From positions 1,674,001 through 1,738,000 of the forward strand of contig OY760226.1 of the NCBI GenBank assembly GCA_963663395.1: 64,000 nt of DNA. Direction: 5' to 3'. Positions 1-9,566 of the stretch are shown here, piece after piece. The DNA is from Azophilus sp963663395. GTDB taxonomy: Bacteria > Pseudomonadota > Gammaproteobacteria > Pseudomonadales > Azotimanducaceae. How positions within the stretch are numbered: position 1 is the stretch's first letter; the number at the start of each line of letters is the position of its first letter. The notes under the pieces were generated by a model. It had not been told where the DNA came from, did no database searches, and saw only the letters and a program-made list of their open reading frames with translations. The position numbers and the translations under genes were made by a program.

Positions 1-590
1 AGGCCCTCGCAGGCGATGACCTCCATGCAGACATCCCATTGAATGGCCAGGCGCCGGGCCGGAATGGCTTCGGCGATTGCGGCGACTTCCCGGGCCATGG
101 CCCGCTCATAGGCGGGCAGAAAGACGGGCCAGGATGCGGGGGAGATATAGAGGCTGGCCACCGCATATGGCGTCGGCAGGCTCACCTGGAAACGGGTGCC
201 GGACGGAATTCGACCACCGCGCTGCAGGGCCTCGAAGGTCCGGTAGGACCGGATGGCGTGAACCGCGTACTGAGTTTCGATATTGAGTTCGGCCGACTGG
301 ACACCCGACGCCACCCTGAGGAAACGAAATTTCGGAGCATCGACGGCCAACCCGTCGTCTGCGGTGGCGCGGCGGGGTTCGGCGCTGTCCGGGTCGGGTT
401 CCAGGTTCGGGTTGGCCTGCAGCATAGGCAGTTGCCAGGCAATCCAGTTGCTGCGCTCGCCCGTTTCTCCGTCGGGAATGCGCGCCGCCCTCGGGCCGAG
501 CAGCCGGGAGACCGTGGCGAACACTTCTTCGGCGTTCGCGAGCGGGACGCTTCCCACCAGGTGCACCTGGGTCGGATTCGTTTCGGTCAT
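1..590 (-). CDS. UROD/MetE-like superfamily protein, C-terminus missing at window edge
   Basis: Open from an ATG at 590 to the window edge (196 codons, no stop). The translation starts MTETNPTQVHLVGSVPL and contains RIPDGETGERSNWIAWQ and, near the edge, AIQWDVCMEVIA. These resemble the PDGETG and QWD-x-E signatures of cobalamin-independent methionine synthase-like (UROD/MetE fold) proteins that are not true MetE. The frame continues in one piece although it is high-GC and has competing frames. It lies 21 bp downstream of the DUF2817 pair on the same strand, so the three genes are probably co-transcribed. Substrate unknown; a methyltransfer or C1-related role is inference from the fold only. 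Confidence 0.6.
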   Translation of the reverse strand, partial: MTETNPTQVHLVGSVPLANAEEVFATVSRLLGPRAARIPDGETGERSNWIAWQLPMLQANPNLEPDPDSAEPRRATADDGLAVDAPKFRFLRVASGVQSAELNIETQYAVHAIRSYRTFEALQRGGRIPSGTRFQVSLPTPYAVASLYISPASWPVFLPAYERAMAREVAAIAEAIPARRLAIQWDVCMEVIACEG

Positions 591-611
591 GGTCGCTTCG
601 TCCTGTCGGCT

Positions 612-1718
612 TCAGAGTGCGTCCAGACCGCCGATGGTCTGGCGAATAACCTGCCGGGCGCGCCACCACACCATCTCCAGCCAATCGCGCGTGGCGGGGT
701 AGTAGACCCTGAGCATTTCGCTGCGGATTCGCTCGGCCCGTGCCGGTTCCGCCTGCGGGTTGTTGTACAGCCACAGGTCCGCGATCTCGGCGGCGAGTAC
801 CTGTTCGTTTGGATAGGTGCCGAATTCAACACCGGCGGCAACGACGTTCGTCTCCGGCAGTCGCTTGATGAACGCCCGCATCAGCAGCCCGTCGATGAAT
901 TGGTTGTAGTCCGGGTAACCCGCCTGCTCTCCGGCCTCGGCGAAAGTCGTCATGGCCGGCCCGTACCAGGCCCGGCTGTAGCCGGCCTGGGGGCTGTCCG
1001 GGTCGTTGGCGATCCCCACCAGCCCGTGCCCGAAAAAACCGAGGCCGGTGTGCAGGTCGATCGTGGCCAGGTGCGCGCGTTCCCTGCAGTGCTCCTCGAT
1101 CAGGCTGTCGATCACTCCGGCCGACCAGACCGGCTCGTGACCGCCGAAGTTGATGCCGTTGGGGTGGCTGTACTGGCCCAGCATGGCGAGCTGGAAAACG
1201 TCTTCGCCGCGTTCGCGCCGAAACTCCCCGATGTGCGGGTCGGCTTGCAGGCACACCGGCCGTTCGGCTCCCGTGGGAACCAACAGGTCGTGCAATTCCA
1301 CGTAGTGGGGATTCTCGAAATGGGTTTTGCCGTGATCCACGAAGTTGCGGTTGAGGTCGACGTTGTCCTCGTTGACCCGGCGGCGCCAGGCAGCGCCGAA
1401 GGGGTTGATGCAGTGAATCAGCAGGGCCGCGCAGTCATCGGGCAGGTCATCGAATTCGCGCTCCAGCAGCCAGCCGGCCTGAATGCCGGAGCCGCACAGG
1501 GCCTCTACGCCATGGGTGCCGGAGATCATCACGAGCAGCTTGGCGGCTCCGGCGTCGCCCAGGTAAGCCACATCGGTGGCCAGCAGTTCGCCGTCAGGCC
1601 CGGTGCGTTCGTTGGTGAACGACTGCATGTTCGCCCCCGCCGCCCGGGCGGCGTCAAGGAACTTCCGCCGTGCCTCGGTGTAGGTGGAGGAGAAACAGTG
1701 GGCGAACATATGCGCCAT
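612..1718 (-). CDS. DUF2817 (M14-like zinc peptidase/amidase) family protein
   Basis: 368 residues. The motif SGTHGVEALCGSG supplies an H-x-x-E zinc pair; DLNRNF, DLHTGLG and EFGT further on fit the M14 carboxypeptidase-like fold of DUF2817 proteins. The family is predicted to be hydrolytic but substrates are poorly known. The ATG at 1718 is 3 bases from the stop of the upstream paralogue (1721), so translation is likely coupled. The two proteins align along their whole length, indicating a tandem duplication. Confidence 0.8.
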   Translation of the reverse strand: MAHMFAHCFSSTYTEARRKFLDAARAAGANMQSFTNERTGPDGELLATDVAYLGDAGAAKLLVMISGTHGVEALCGSGIQAGWLLEREFDDLPDDCAALLIHCINPFGAAWRRRVNEDNVDLNRNFVDHGKTHFENPHYVELHDLLVPTGAERPVCLQADPHIGEFRRERGEDVFQLAMLGQYSHPNGINFGGHEPVWSAGVIDSLIEEHCRERAHLATIDLHTGLGFFGHGLVGIANDPDSPQAGYSRAWYGPAMTTFAEAGEQAGYPDYNQFIDGLLMRAFIKRLPETNVVAAGVEFGTYPNEQVLAAEIADLWLYNNPQAEPARAERIRSEMLRVYYPATRDWLEMVWWRARQVIRQTIGGLDAL

Positions 1719-1720
1719 CG

Positions 1721-2890
1721 TCAGCGGTCTCCGGTTTCCGCTGCTGCGGCAATGTCCGCCGCTTCGGTGGGGGCTTGGGGATCTGCACGGTCGCCTCGCG
1801 CAAGCCCCCGCAAGGCCTGCCCGATCACCTGCCGCGACCGCCAGTGCACCATGTGCTGCCAGTCTTCGTCGTCCGGAAAGAACTTTTCCAGCCAGTCGCG
1901 GGCGATTTCCCTGCCGTGGGGCGAGTCCGGTTTACCGAACTCGTGCAGCCAGGCATCGGCGCGCATGGCGGGAATGCAGTCGTCGAAGGGATAGGTGCCG
2001 AATTCCAGGGCAATGGCGGTCGTATCGGCATCCGGCAGCTGCGCCGCGAACGCTTCGATCATGGCGCCGCCGGTCAGCGCATCGCCGTCGGTGTCGGCAT
2101 CCGGCTTGTCCAGCGCGTACATGGAGATCAGGGCATCCCCGTACCAGTCGTGAGCGCGCTTAAAGGCGGGGTCGTCCGGACGGTACGGGGCGATGGGCAT
2201 GCCGTAGCCGTAGGGCCCCATACCGCTGTGAAAATCGATCAGCGCGGCGTGGCTCGCGGTACCCGCATGCTGCAGCCACAACCGGCGGATCAGCCGTTGC
2301 GACCACTCGGGTTCGCGGCCGCCGAAGAGCACGCCCCGGGGGTGGGAGTGCTGGCCGCCGAATGCCCGCATGTAGGCGGCTTCGCCATGTTCCCGCCGAT
2401 ACTCGGCAACGCGCCGGTTGGCGGCTTCGAGGCACTCCGCGCCAAGGTTCGCCGGCAACAGGGCATCATGCAGCGCCTCGTATTCGGGATTGGCCCGGTA
2501 CGCCTTGCCGTGGTCCACGAAGTTGCGATTGATGTCGACGTTGTTTTCGTTGACGCGCCGCAGCCAGGCGGTGCCGTAAGGATTGATCAGGTTCACCAGC
2601 ACGACCGCGATGTTGTCGGGCAAACCCTCCGGCCCGTCGCCGTTCAACCAGGCGATGAGCGCGCCGGCGCCGCAGTACCCCTCCACTCCATGCACACCGG
2701 TGACCAGGAACAGCACTCTGGATGCGCTCCCGTCCCCGAAGCGCGCCACGTCCGTGACCAGCGGTTCGCCTGCGGGCCCGGTTGACGGGTGCGCGCAGGT
2801 CAGTACCTCCCCGCCGCGCAACGTGACCGCGTCCCTGAACGCGCCGCGAACGGCAACATAAGACCGGTGAAAGTACTGACCTGAACCCAT
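1721..2890 (-). CDS. DUF2817 (M14-like) family protein, paralogue of the next gene
   Basis: 389 residues from the ATG at 2890 (MGSGQYFHRSYVAVRG). This start was chosen because alignment with the paralogue at 612-1718 begins there; the frame is open about 100 bp further upstream but that part matches nothing. Motifs: TGVHGVEGYCGAG (H-x-x-E zinc pair), DINRNFVDHGKA, IDFHSGMG and LEFGTYP. Probably a cytoplasmic metal-dependent hydrolase. First gene of the leftward group that includes the second DUF2817 gene and the MetE-like gene. Confidence 0.78.
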   Translation of the reverse strand: MGSGQYFHRSYVAVRGAFRDAVTLRGGEVLTCAHPSTGPAGEPLVTDVARFGDGSASRVLFLVTGVHGVEGYCGAGALIAWLNGDGPEGLPDNIAVVLVNLINPYGTAWLRRVNENNVDINRNFVDHGKAYRANPEYEALHDALLPANLGAECLEAANRRVAEYRREHGEAAYMRAFGGQHSHPRGVLFGGREPEWSQRLIRRLWLQHAGTASHAALIDFHSGMGPYGYGMPIAPYRPDDPAFKRAHDWYGDALISMYALDKPDADTDGDALTGGAMIEAFAAQLPDADTTAIALEFGTYPFDDCIPAMRADAWLHEFGKPDSPHGREIARDWLEKFFPDDEDWQHMVHWRSRQVIGQALRGLARGDRADPQAPTEAADIAAAAETGDR

Positions 2891-3010
2891 TCGCATTCCG
2901 CAGGGCCCCTGAGGTGACCGTAGCCTATCAGGGTCCACGATTCGAATGTTTGCGGGAGGGTGGCCGATAGTATGCGTTTGCGGCGGCATCTATGCTTAAA
3001 TTGAGCGGAT

Positions 3011-4108
3011 ATGGTGGGAGACGAGAAAGGGCCGGGCCGCGAATACAGCGGCGAACTCGCCAGCTTTGCTACGCGTTTTCCCAGGGCCGACAGGAGCCGC
3101 TACGGATTTGCCGAATGGGATACCGCCGGCGACCACGCTGCGGGCGGGCGGACGCTGTTCGCCTCGGACCGGGGGTTGCTGGTCGGGGTTTCCGCGATGC
3201 GCTGCCGGGAATCCTGGTCGGAGCCCAGCGTCGGCGAAGACTATCTGAAATTGCACTTCCGGCTGGAAGGCGAGAACCGGATACGGCTCGCCGAGGGCAA
3301 GTCCTATTCGATCCGGCCTGGCACCTGCAGCATTATTTCGCACCCCCGCGGCCTGGAGAAAAGCGAGTGTTGGCCCGGTAACGGGGTGGAAACCTCGATC
3401 ACGCTGGCGTGCAAGGCACCGTTGATCGGCGAGTACTTCGAACGATGCGCCTCGCAGTTGCCCGGCCCCGTGCACGAATTTCTCGATCGCGGCAGCAGCG
3501 ACTTCTGGTGGCGGGCGGTGCCCATGAACGTCGAGATGTACAGTTCCGCGAGGTCGCTGGTGTCGAGCATGATCGAGAACCGGCTGTCGCCGCTGCAACT
3601 CGAAGCCCTTTCCCTGCAGCTTCTGTACCTGGGACTGAGGAGCCTCGAGTGCGGCTCCAGAAGGATATCCCTGCCGCTCGGCAACCGGGATCTGCGCATC
3701 ATCGAGCATGCGGCGAAAATCCTGCAACGGGAGTTTGCCGAAGCACCGAGTATCGGTTGCCTCGCGAGACGCGTGGGCATGAACGACGCCAAGCTGTGTG
3801 CCGGGTTCAAACAGGCCTTCGGCATGACTATCTCCGACTATTCCCGGCACCTGCGCATGCACCGGGCCAAGGCGTTGCTCGAGGAGTCGGGGCTGAGCAT
3901 CATCGAGGTAGCCCTCGAGGTCGGCTACAGTCACGCGAGCAACTTCGCGACGGCGTTCAAGCGCTACTATGGCGTCACGCCCAGGCAGGCCCGCCGGGGC
4001 AGCCTGCACCGCAATCGCCCGGCCGCGGTTCAGGCGCGGCCGTCCGGGGCGCCGGCGGTTATCGGAGCCGAAACCGTAGCTGCATCCCGATCTCCCGGGG
4101 CCGGATGA
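3011..4108 (+). CDS. AraC-family transcriptional regulator
   Basis: 365 residues. The C-terminal ~100 residues hold the two helix-turn-helix motifs of AraC/XylS proteins (APSIGCLARRVGMNDAKLC and SIIEVALEVGYSHASNFATA, followed by FKRYYGVTPRQARR). The N-terminal ~200 residues are the presumed ligand-sensing part. Its last 50 bp overlap the 3' end of the convergent TonB receptor gene, which is a natural target candidate. The last ~25 residues run past the usual end of the domain and are rich in Ala and Arg. Start ATG at 3011 has no strong ribosome site, so the N-terminus is uncertain. Confidence 0.88.
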   Translation: MVGDEKGPGREYSGELASFATRFPRADRSRYGFAEWDTAGDHAAGGRTLFASDRGLLVGVSAMRCRESWSEPSVGEDYLKLHFRLEGENRIRLAEGKSYSIRPGTCSIISHPRGLEKSECWPGNGVETSITLACKAPLIGEYFERCASQLPGPVHEFLDRGSSDFWWRAVPMNVEMYSSARSLVSSMIENRLSPLQLEALSLQLLYLGLRSLECGSRRISLPLGNRDLRIIEHAAKILQREFAEAPSIGCLARRVGMNDAKLCAGFKQAFGMTISDYSRHLRMHRAKALLEESGLSIIEVALEVGYSHASNFATAFKRYYGVTPRQARRGSLHRNRPAAVQARPSGAPAVIGAETVAASRSPGAG

Positions 4109-6356
4109 TGAATTCCTGAAGGCCGAGCACCGAGGTCGGTGCGGTGCTCGAGACGACGCCCCGCTCGTCGGTTAGGTTTCTGACAAAGAATTCCAGGTCG
4201 AACCGCTCCTGGCCGATCAGGGCGCGCAGGTTGATCACATCGTAGCTGCCCAGGCGCACCGAGGCGCCGGTGCCGGCCTCCGCGGCAGACAGCACATCGC
4301 CGACATGGTTGTAGTCGGCCCGGAGATAACCGCTCCACTCGGTGTTCAGCGCGTAGTCGTACTGAATGCCGATGCTCAGGCTTTCCTCGGGCGACCCGGG
4401 CACCCGGGCGCCGTTTTCGAAGCCCGAGCGCGGGTCGACGTCGTCGAATTCCGTGTTGCTCACGGATGCGGCAAGGTCGACGCGCAGGTTGTCGGTCAAC
4501 AGCGCCGTGATCTCGATCTCGGCGCCCTCGCCGGTGGCATCCCCGGCGTTGACGATGGGCGTGAATCCGCAGAGCAGTTGCAGCGTTGTCTGTATGTCTT
4601 TCCAGTCGGTGCGGTAGACGGCGGCATTCAGCGTCGTGCGGCCGTTGCCCAGCGTCCATTTGCCGCCCAGTTCGTAGTTCCAGAGGGTGTCCGGCTTGGT
4701 GAGGCTCAGATCTCCGAGTTCGGCCAGTTCGGCGCCGCAGGGCCCGGCCGGAACGGTCTCGTTGATCACCCCCGTGCGGAAGCCCTGTGCCGCCTGCACG
4801 TAACCGAAAAAGCGGTCGTTCGGGGAGTATGACAACTGGAACTTGGGATTGATCTCGTCCGAGGAAGCGTCCCCGTCATCGAGCAGCGGGAACGGCGACT
4901 CGGCGATCAGCCCCACCTGGCTCTCGGAGAACTCGAGGTCGGTATCGAAGTAACGCAGCCCCGCGCCGATTTCCCAGTCATCGTTGATGGCGTAGGTGAA
5001 TTCGCCGAAAAAGGCCAGCTGTTTCTCGTCGAACTCCTTGGCGCTGTCGAACAGCGGGCCGCCGGGGCCGAAGAAGGTCCAGGACAGGCAGGAAGGGCAG
5101 GCGTGGTCGACCAGCGACTGGGCGGAAGACTGTTCGTGTTTCGAATAGAAGCCGCCCACCAGCCATTGCAGGGCGCTGTCGCTCGCGGACTGCAGACGGA
5201 TCTCCTGGGTCAGTATCTCGTCCTTCTGGTTGTCGTTCAGTCCCCAGGGGAAGTAGACGCCGAAGTTGAGCACGGGAAAGGTGGAGGCATCGCGCCGCTG
5301 CACCAGGTCGCGCTCGGTATACGAGGTGGAGGAGATGAGGGAAACGTCGCCGAAGCTGTAGTCAATCACCAGGTTGGCGATGTCGAGGTCATCGCCAAGT
5401 TCCTGCTCCTGGAAATGATCGATGCCGTGCGAGTTGGCGTAGTCGCCGATCGTGGAATCGATGTCCGGCGACCCGGGGCCCATGCGGCTGTCCTGGGTGA
5501 CATAGGTGAGTTGCACGTCGAGTTGCTCGGAGGGGCGCCACAACAGGCTCACCCGGCCGCCCGAGGTGTCCTCTGCGTTGATGTCCTCGGCGGTGGATGC
5601 CGGCACGCCGGGGGTAACGATGGTTCCGGGCGGGAACGGTGCGCCGACGAACACGAAGCCGAAGATGGCGCTCAGGTCGAACTCCGGATTTCCCGGAAAG
5701 TGGTTGTCGACGAACCCGGTAAGCTGGTAGTCGTACCCCACCACCCGCAGGGCCAGCCGGTCTTCGATGAGGGGCAGGTTCAGCATGCCCTCGAAGCGGG
5801 TGTTGTCGTCATCGCCATGGGCGGTGGCAGACCAGCCTCCGCTCACCTCGACGTTGGCCTCCTCGAGGTCCGGCGCTGCCGGAATCAGGCGCACCGCGCC
5901 GGCCAGCGCGTTGGCGCCGAACAGGGTGCCCTGGGGCCCGCGCAGCACCTCGACGCGCTCCATGTCCACCAGCCGCGGGTTGGCGTTGCCGTTGATCTGC
6001 TGGCCCGTGGCGGTGGTGGGCACTTCGCCGAAGTAGGTGGCAACGGTAGGCGGCGAGCCGAACTCGCCGGTGCTGATGCCGCGGATCTTGATGCTGTTGC
6101 GGGCCGGGCCGGTGTCTTCGATGTGCACGCTGGGCAGGGTGTTGAGATAGTCGCTGAATTCACGAAAGCCCCGGGCTGCGATCTGCTCGCCGCTGATGGC
6201 GGAGACCGCCAGCGGCACGTCCTGTACCGACTCGCTGCGCTTGGTGGCGGTCACCAGGATCTCCTCGAGCACCGGCTGCTCCTCGCCCAGGCTGACTGCC
6301 GCCGGCAGAATCAGCAGACCCATGACTCCGCGAATCGCCGTTTTCCAGTTGCGCAT
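4059..6356 (-). CDS. TonB-dependent outer membrane receptor
   Basis: 765 residues from ATG 6356, preceded by GGGGAG. N-terminal signal peptide (MRNWKTAIRGVMGLLILPAA), then a TonB box (EEILVTATKR), plug domain (VEVLRGPQGTLFGANALAGA) and a beta-barrel ending in a terminal aromatic/arginine strand (EIGMQLRFRLR). Likely imports an organic ligand or chelate through the outer membrane using ExbBD-TonB energy; the substrate cannot be read from sequence. The 3' end overlaps the convergent AraC gene by 50 bp. The neighbouring MFS and GMC genes run in the same direction but 150 bp upstream, so they may share a catabolic theme. Confidence 0.92.
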   Translation of the reverse strand: MRNWKTAIRGVMGLLILPAAVSLGEEQPVLEEILVTATKRSESVQDVPLAVSAISGEQIAARGFREFSDYLNTLPSVHIEDTGPARNSIKIRGISTGEFGSPPTVATYFGEVPTTATGQQINGNANPRLVDMERVEVLRGPQGTLFGANALAGAVRLIPAAPDLEEANVEVSGGWSATAHGDDDNTRFEGMLNLPLIEDRLALRVVGYDYQLTGFVDNHFPGNPEFDLSAIFGFVFVGAPFPPGTIVTPGVPASTAEDINAEDTSGGRVSLLWRPSEQLDVQLTYVTQDSRMGPGSPDIDSTIGDYANSHGIDHFQEQELGDDLDIANLVIDYSFGDVSLISSTSYTERDLVQRRDASTFPVLNFGVYFPWGLNDNQKDEILTQEIRLQSASDSALQWLVGGFYSKHEQSSAQSLVDHACPSCLSWTFFGPGGPLFDSAKEFDEKQLAFFGEFTYAINDDWEIGAGLRYFDTDLEFSESQVGLIAESPFPLLDDGDASSDEINPKFQLSYSPNDRFFGYVQAAQGFRTGVINETVPAGPCGAELAELGDLSLTKPDTLWNYELGGKWTLGNGRTTLNAAVYRTDWKDIQTTLQLLCGFTPIVNAGDATGEGAEIEITALLTDNLRVDLAASVSNTEFDDVDPRSGFENGARVPGSPEESLSIGIQYDYALNTEWSGYLRADYNHVGDVLSAAEAGTGASVRLGSYDVINLRALIGQERFDLEFFVRNLTDERGVVSSTAPTSVLGLQEFIIRPREIGMQLRFRLR

Positions 6357-6506
6357 GATCAACTCCCCGAAACCTGGTTTCAGAACCCGAGCGTCAAGCT
6401 TATGGGCTGCCGAAGTCCCGTTCCTTTGCAGGGGGGCGTGAATTCCTTTGCGCGTTCGTAGTAATGCGCGATTGCAAAGTGGCCGGTGGCAAGAAAGGTC
6501 TGCAGA

Positions 6507-7685
6507 TCAGTCAGACGCCTCCTGGCCGGATTGGGGCTCCTCCTTTTCAGCTCGATTTCTCCCTCCCCGGTATCGTAAAGCATAAGGAAACAGCAGGACA
6601 ACGCTTGCCAACACCGCCGCACTCCCCAGGATCGCCACCGGCGACAGTTCGCCTTCGCCCGCAAGATTACCGGCCAGGACCGGGCCGAGAGCGATGCCGG
6701 CGGCCTGAAAGGGCGTAACCAGCACGATATACCGGCGCGCCCGGTCCAGGGCCGCCACGATGGCGACGATGTAGGGAATCGCGAAGTTCCAGAAAATCTG
6801 GAATCCCGTGGCCGCGATCAGGAACAGGGCCGCCGTCATGGGCCCCTGTAGTACCCAGAGTGCTGCCAACTGACCTATGGCCACCACCGCCAGCGGCGCC
6901 GCGCGACCGTACCGGTCGGCGATGAGGCTGGCGGCCAGGGGGCCGGCAATGGCCAGGCTGACCGATATGGCAAGCATCGTGCCCACCGTCTCGTGAGCGA
7001 GGCCGGCCTGCGCCGCCATGCGTTCCAGGAAGGCCCAGACGCCGCTCTGGGCGATGAAGAAGATCGTGTTGGCGAACAGGGCAACGAACACGTGCAGGTT
7101 GCCCGACGCCTTCCCGAGCGTGCCGGGCGCGATAGCTTCGGTGCCTCTCACCAGTTGCGTGGCCGCCAACAGCCCGATGGCGGACAAACCGGCCAGCAGT
7201 CCGAACAGGCTGGCGAGCCCCCAGGACCGAACCGCAACCGGCATCAGCCAGAGCGCGATGGTGCTGAAGGCGACCTGGGCGGCGATGGCCAGGGCGAAGG
7301 CGCGGTCGGGATTCGCGACCCGGGCCAGGTGGGCCATGCCGATGGCCATCAGGTTTCCTGCCGCGAATCCGAGCACGCCCCGCAGCACGAGCAACGGCGC
7401 ATACCCATCCATCCACGGGCAGGCGACGTTGCCCGCGACCATGAACGTAAGGCTGAACAGGGCAACCCGCCGCCAGTCGGCCCGGCGAATCCAGGCCAGG
7501 GCGGCGATGGCAGCGGCGAATATGCCCGCCAGGTCGGCGGAGGCGACCGCGCCCGCCTGCGCCATGCTCAAGCCGCCTGTGTCGACCAGCGCGCCCACGA
7601 ACACCGGCAGGATCAGGAAGACCCCGCCGCCGCTCACGATCACGACGATGGTGGCCGCGATGGCCCGCGGGCTCGAGATGCTCAT
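6507..7685 (-). CDS. Major facilitator superfamily transporter
   Basis: 392 residues, about twelve hydrophobic segments, starting MSISSPRAIAATIVVIVSGGGVFLILPVFVG. A basic cytoplasmic loop follows the second or third segment (WIRRADWRRVALF). Inner-membrane carrier; substrate unknown. Lies 24 bp downstream of the GMC oxidoreductase gene on the same strand, so import of an alcohol-type compound and its oxidation may be linked (inference). Confidence 0.82.
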   Translation of the reverse strand: MSISSPRAIAATIVVIVSGGGVFLILPVFVGALVDTGGLSMAQAGAVASADLAGIFAAAIAALAWIRRADWRRVALFSLTFMVAGNVACPWMDGYAPLLVLRGVLGFAAGNLMAIGMAHLARVANPDRAFALAIAAQVAFSTIALWLMPVAVRSWGLASLFGLLAGLSAIGLLAATQLVRGTEAIAPGTLGKASGNLHVFVALFANTIFFIAQSGVWAFLERMAAQAGLAHETVGTMLAISVSLAIAGPLAASLIADRYGRAAPLAVVAIGQLAALWVLQGPMTAALFLIAATGFQIFWNFAIPYIVAIVAALDRARRYIVLVTPFQAAGIALGPVLAGNLAGEGELSPVAILGSAAVLASVVLLFPYALRYRGGRNRAEKEEPQSGQEASD

Positions 7686-7709
7686 TCGCGGATGCTCATC
7701 CGGGCGGTA

Positions 7710-9320
7710 TCAGCCGATGTTGCCGAGGATCAGGTCTGCGGCCCGCTCGGCGACCATCATGGTCGGCGCATTGGTGTTGCCGGAGATCAGCCGCGGAAAG
7801 ACGGAGGCATCCACCACGCGCAGCCCGTCGATGCCGCGCACCCTGAGGTACGGGTCGACCACGGCCCCGCCGTCGGAACCCATCCGGCAGGTGCCGCAGG
7901 GGTGGTCGCCGCGCCATGCCGTGGCGCGCACATACTCGGCCCAGGCCGTGTCGCTGTCTGCCGTGCCGGGGCCGGGAACCACTTCGCGCACGACGTGGCG
8001 ACCGAGGGGCTCGGACGTAACGATGCGGCGCGCCAACCGGCCGGCCTCGATCAGCCGGGAAACCGACTTCCCGGAACCCACCAGTTCATGTCGAATCACC
8101 GGCGCCTCCCTGGGGTTTGCCGAGCGCAGGCCGATGCTGCCGGTGTTGTCGGGATGCAGGAATACGCTGCCGATGCCGATTCTGGAGGTGTCCTGAAGCG
8201 TCCAGGTGGAACTGTCGACACCGCGGTCGGCCGCGTATCCGACGGGCATGAAGACGAGTTGCAGGTCGGGACGGTCGGCAGCTGCGGAGGAGCGCACGAA
8301 AGCCTGTGCGTGGCCCACGCAGTAGGCCAGCGGCCCCCTTCCCCGGACAAGCCAGTTGACGGCGTGGCCGAGGGCCCGGAACGAGACGGGTTTCTCGTCG
8401 TTGAGCGTCGGTACCGTCACGGCCCAATTCTGCATGATGCACGGGTGTTCCTGCAGGTTGCGGCCGACGCCGTCGAGAGCGTGGCGCACTGCGATTCCGG
8501 CGGACCGAAGTTGTTCGGGGGGACCGATGCCGGACAGCATGAGCAGCTTCGGGGATATGAGCGCGCCCGCGCACAGGATGACCTCCCCCCCGCACCCGGC
8601 CCGGCGGCTGCCGCCGCCCTGCTCGTATTCGACCCCCACGGCCCGGTCGCCCGCCAGGAGAATCCGGTTGACGTGGGCGCCGGTGACGATCTTCAGGTTG
8701 CGGCGGCTTCGTGCCGGCCGCAGATAGGCCCGGGCGGCGGACTGGCGCAGCCCCTTGTGGATGTTGGTCTGGACGACGCCCACCCCGTCCTGGTGTTCCC
8801 CGTTGTAGTCCCCGGTTCGCGCGATGCCGCTCTGCTCGGCGGCTGCGATGAACTGTTCCGTCAGGGGGTGTCCCACGCGCTCCCGAGCGACGTGGACCGG
8901 CCCGCCGCCGCCGCGGTAGTTGTCTGCGCCGCCTTCCCAGGCTTCCAGGCGCCTGAAGTACGGCAAAACGCTTTCGTAATCCCAGCCCGTGCAGCCTGCC
9001 TGGGCCCAGTCGTCGTAGTCGAGCGGGTTGCCGCGCACGAACATCATGCCGTTGATGGCGCTGCTGCCGCCGAGCACGTTGCCGGCAGACCAGACATCCT
9101 CGACGCCGTTTCGGGAGGCGTCCGGTTCGCCGGGGTAGAACCAGTTGAATTTCTCGGCGCCGAACAGCAGGCCGGCGGGTATGGCCAGGGCGGGAGAGCG
9201 GCCCCGGCCGCCGGCCTCCAGCAGCAGTACCCGGTTGTTCCGGTCGGCGGACAGGCGATTGGCGAGCACGGACCCAGCCGAACCGGCGCCGATGACAACA
9301 TAGTCGTAGTCAGCGCTCAT
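7710..9320 (-). CDS. GMC-family FAD-dependent oxidoreductase (choline/alcohol dehydrogenase type)
   Basis: 536 residues. N-terminal FAD-binding Rossmann motif YVVIGAGSAGSVLANRLS, the GMC signature around GGSSAINGMMFVRG, and a C-terminal HPCGTCRMG...VVDASVFP...NTNAPTMM block containing the active-site histidine/asparagine region. Enzymes of this family oxidise alcohols or choline to aldehydes with an electron acceptor other than NAD. First gene of a likely two-gene unit with the MFS transporter. Its start faces the divergent carboxymuconolactone decarboxylase-like gene across 246 bp. Confidence 0.92.
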   Translation of the reverse strand: MSADYDYVVIGAGSAGSVLANRLSADRNNRVLLLEAGGRGRSPALAIPAGLLFGAEKFNWFYPGEPDASRNGVEDVWSAGNVLGGSSAINGMMFVRGNPLDYDDWAQAGCTGWDYESVLPYFRRLEAWEGGADNYRGGGGPVHVARERVGHPLTEQFIAAAEQSGIARTGDYNGEHQDGVGVVQTNIHKGLRQSAARAYLRPARSRRNLKIVTGAHVNRILLAGDRAVGVEYEQGGGSRRAGCGGEVILCAGALISPKLLMLSGIGPPEQLRSAGIAVRHALDGVGRNLQEHPCIMQNWAVTVPTLNDEKPVSFRALGHAVNWLVRGRGPLAYCVGHAQAFVRSSAAADRPDLQLVFMPVGYAADRGVDSSTWTLQDTSRIGIGSVFLHPDNTGSIGLRSANPREAPVIRHELVGSGKSVSRLIEAGRLARRIVTSEPLGRHVVREVVPGPGTADSDTAWAEYVRATAWRGDHPCGTCRMGSDGGAVVDPYLRVRGIDGLRVVDASVFPRLISGNTNAPTMMVAERAADLILGNIG

Positions 9321-9566
9321 GCCTGTTCAATGTTTCGGCCTCCCGGGGCGGTTGCGGTTTTATATCATCAATCCGCGCGCGGCCTGTTATGCGCAACGGT
9401 GCGCGCTTCTTTGCGAACGGGCGCGCCGGGCGTTGCCGGGGTTGGGAGATGGCTGTTGCGCAAACGTATCGCTCGAGCCGCACATAACAAATCCGGCGCC
9501 GCGCTCCTCTATACTTGCAGGCACCGGGCCGGGAAGCCCCATTGCCCGCAAGCTTCAGGAAACTTG

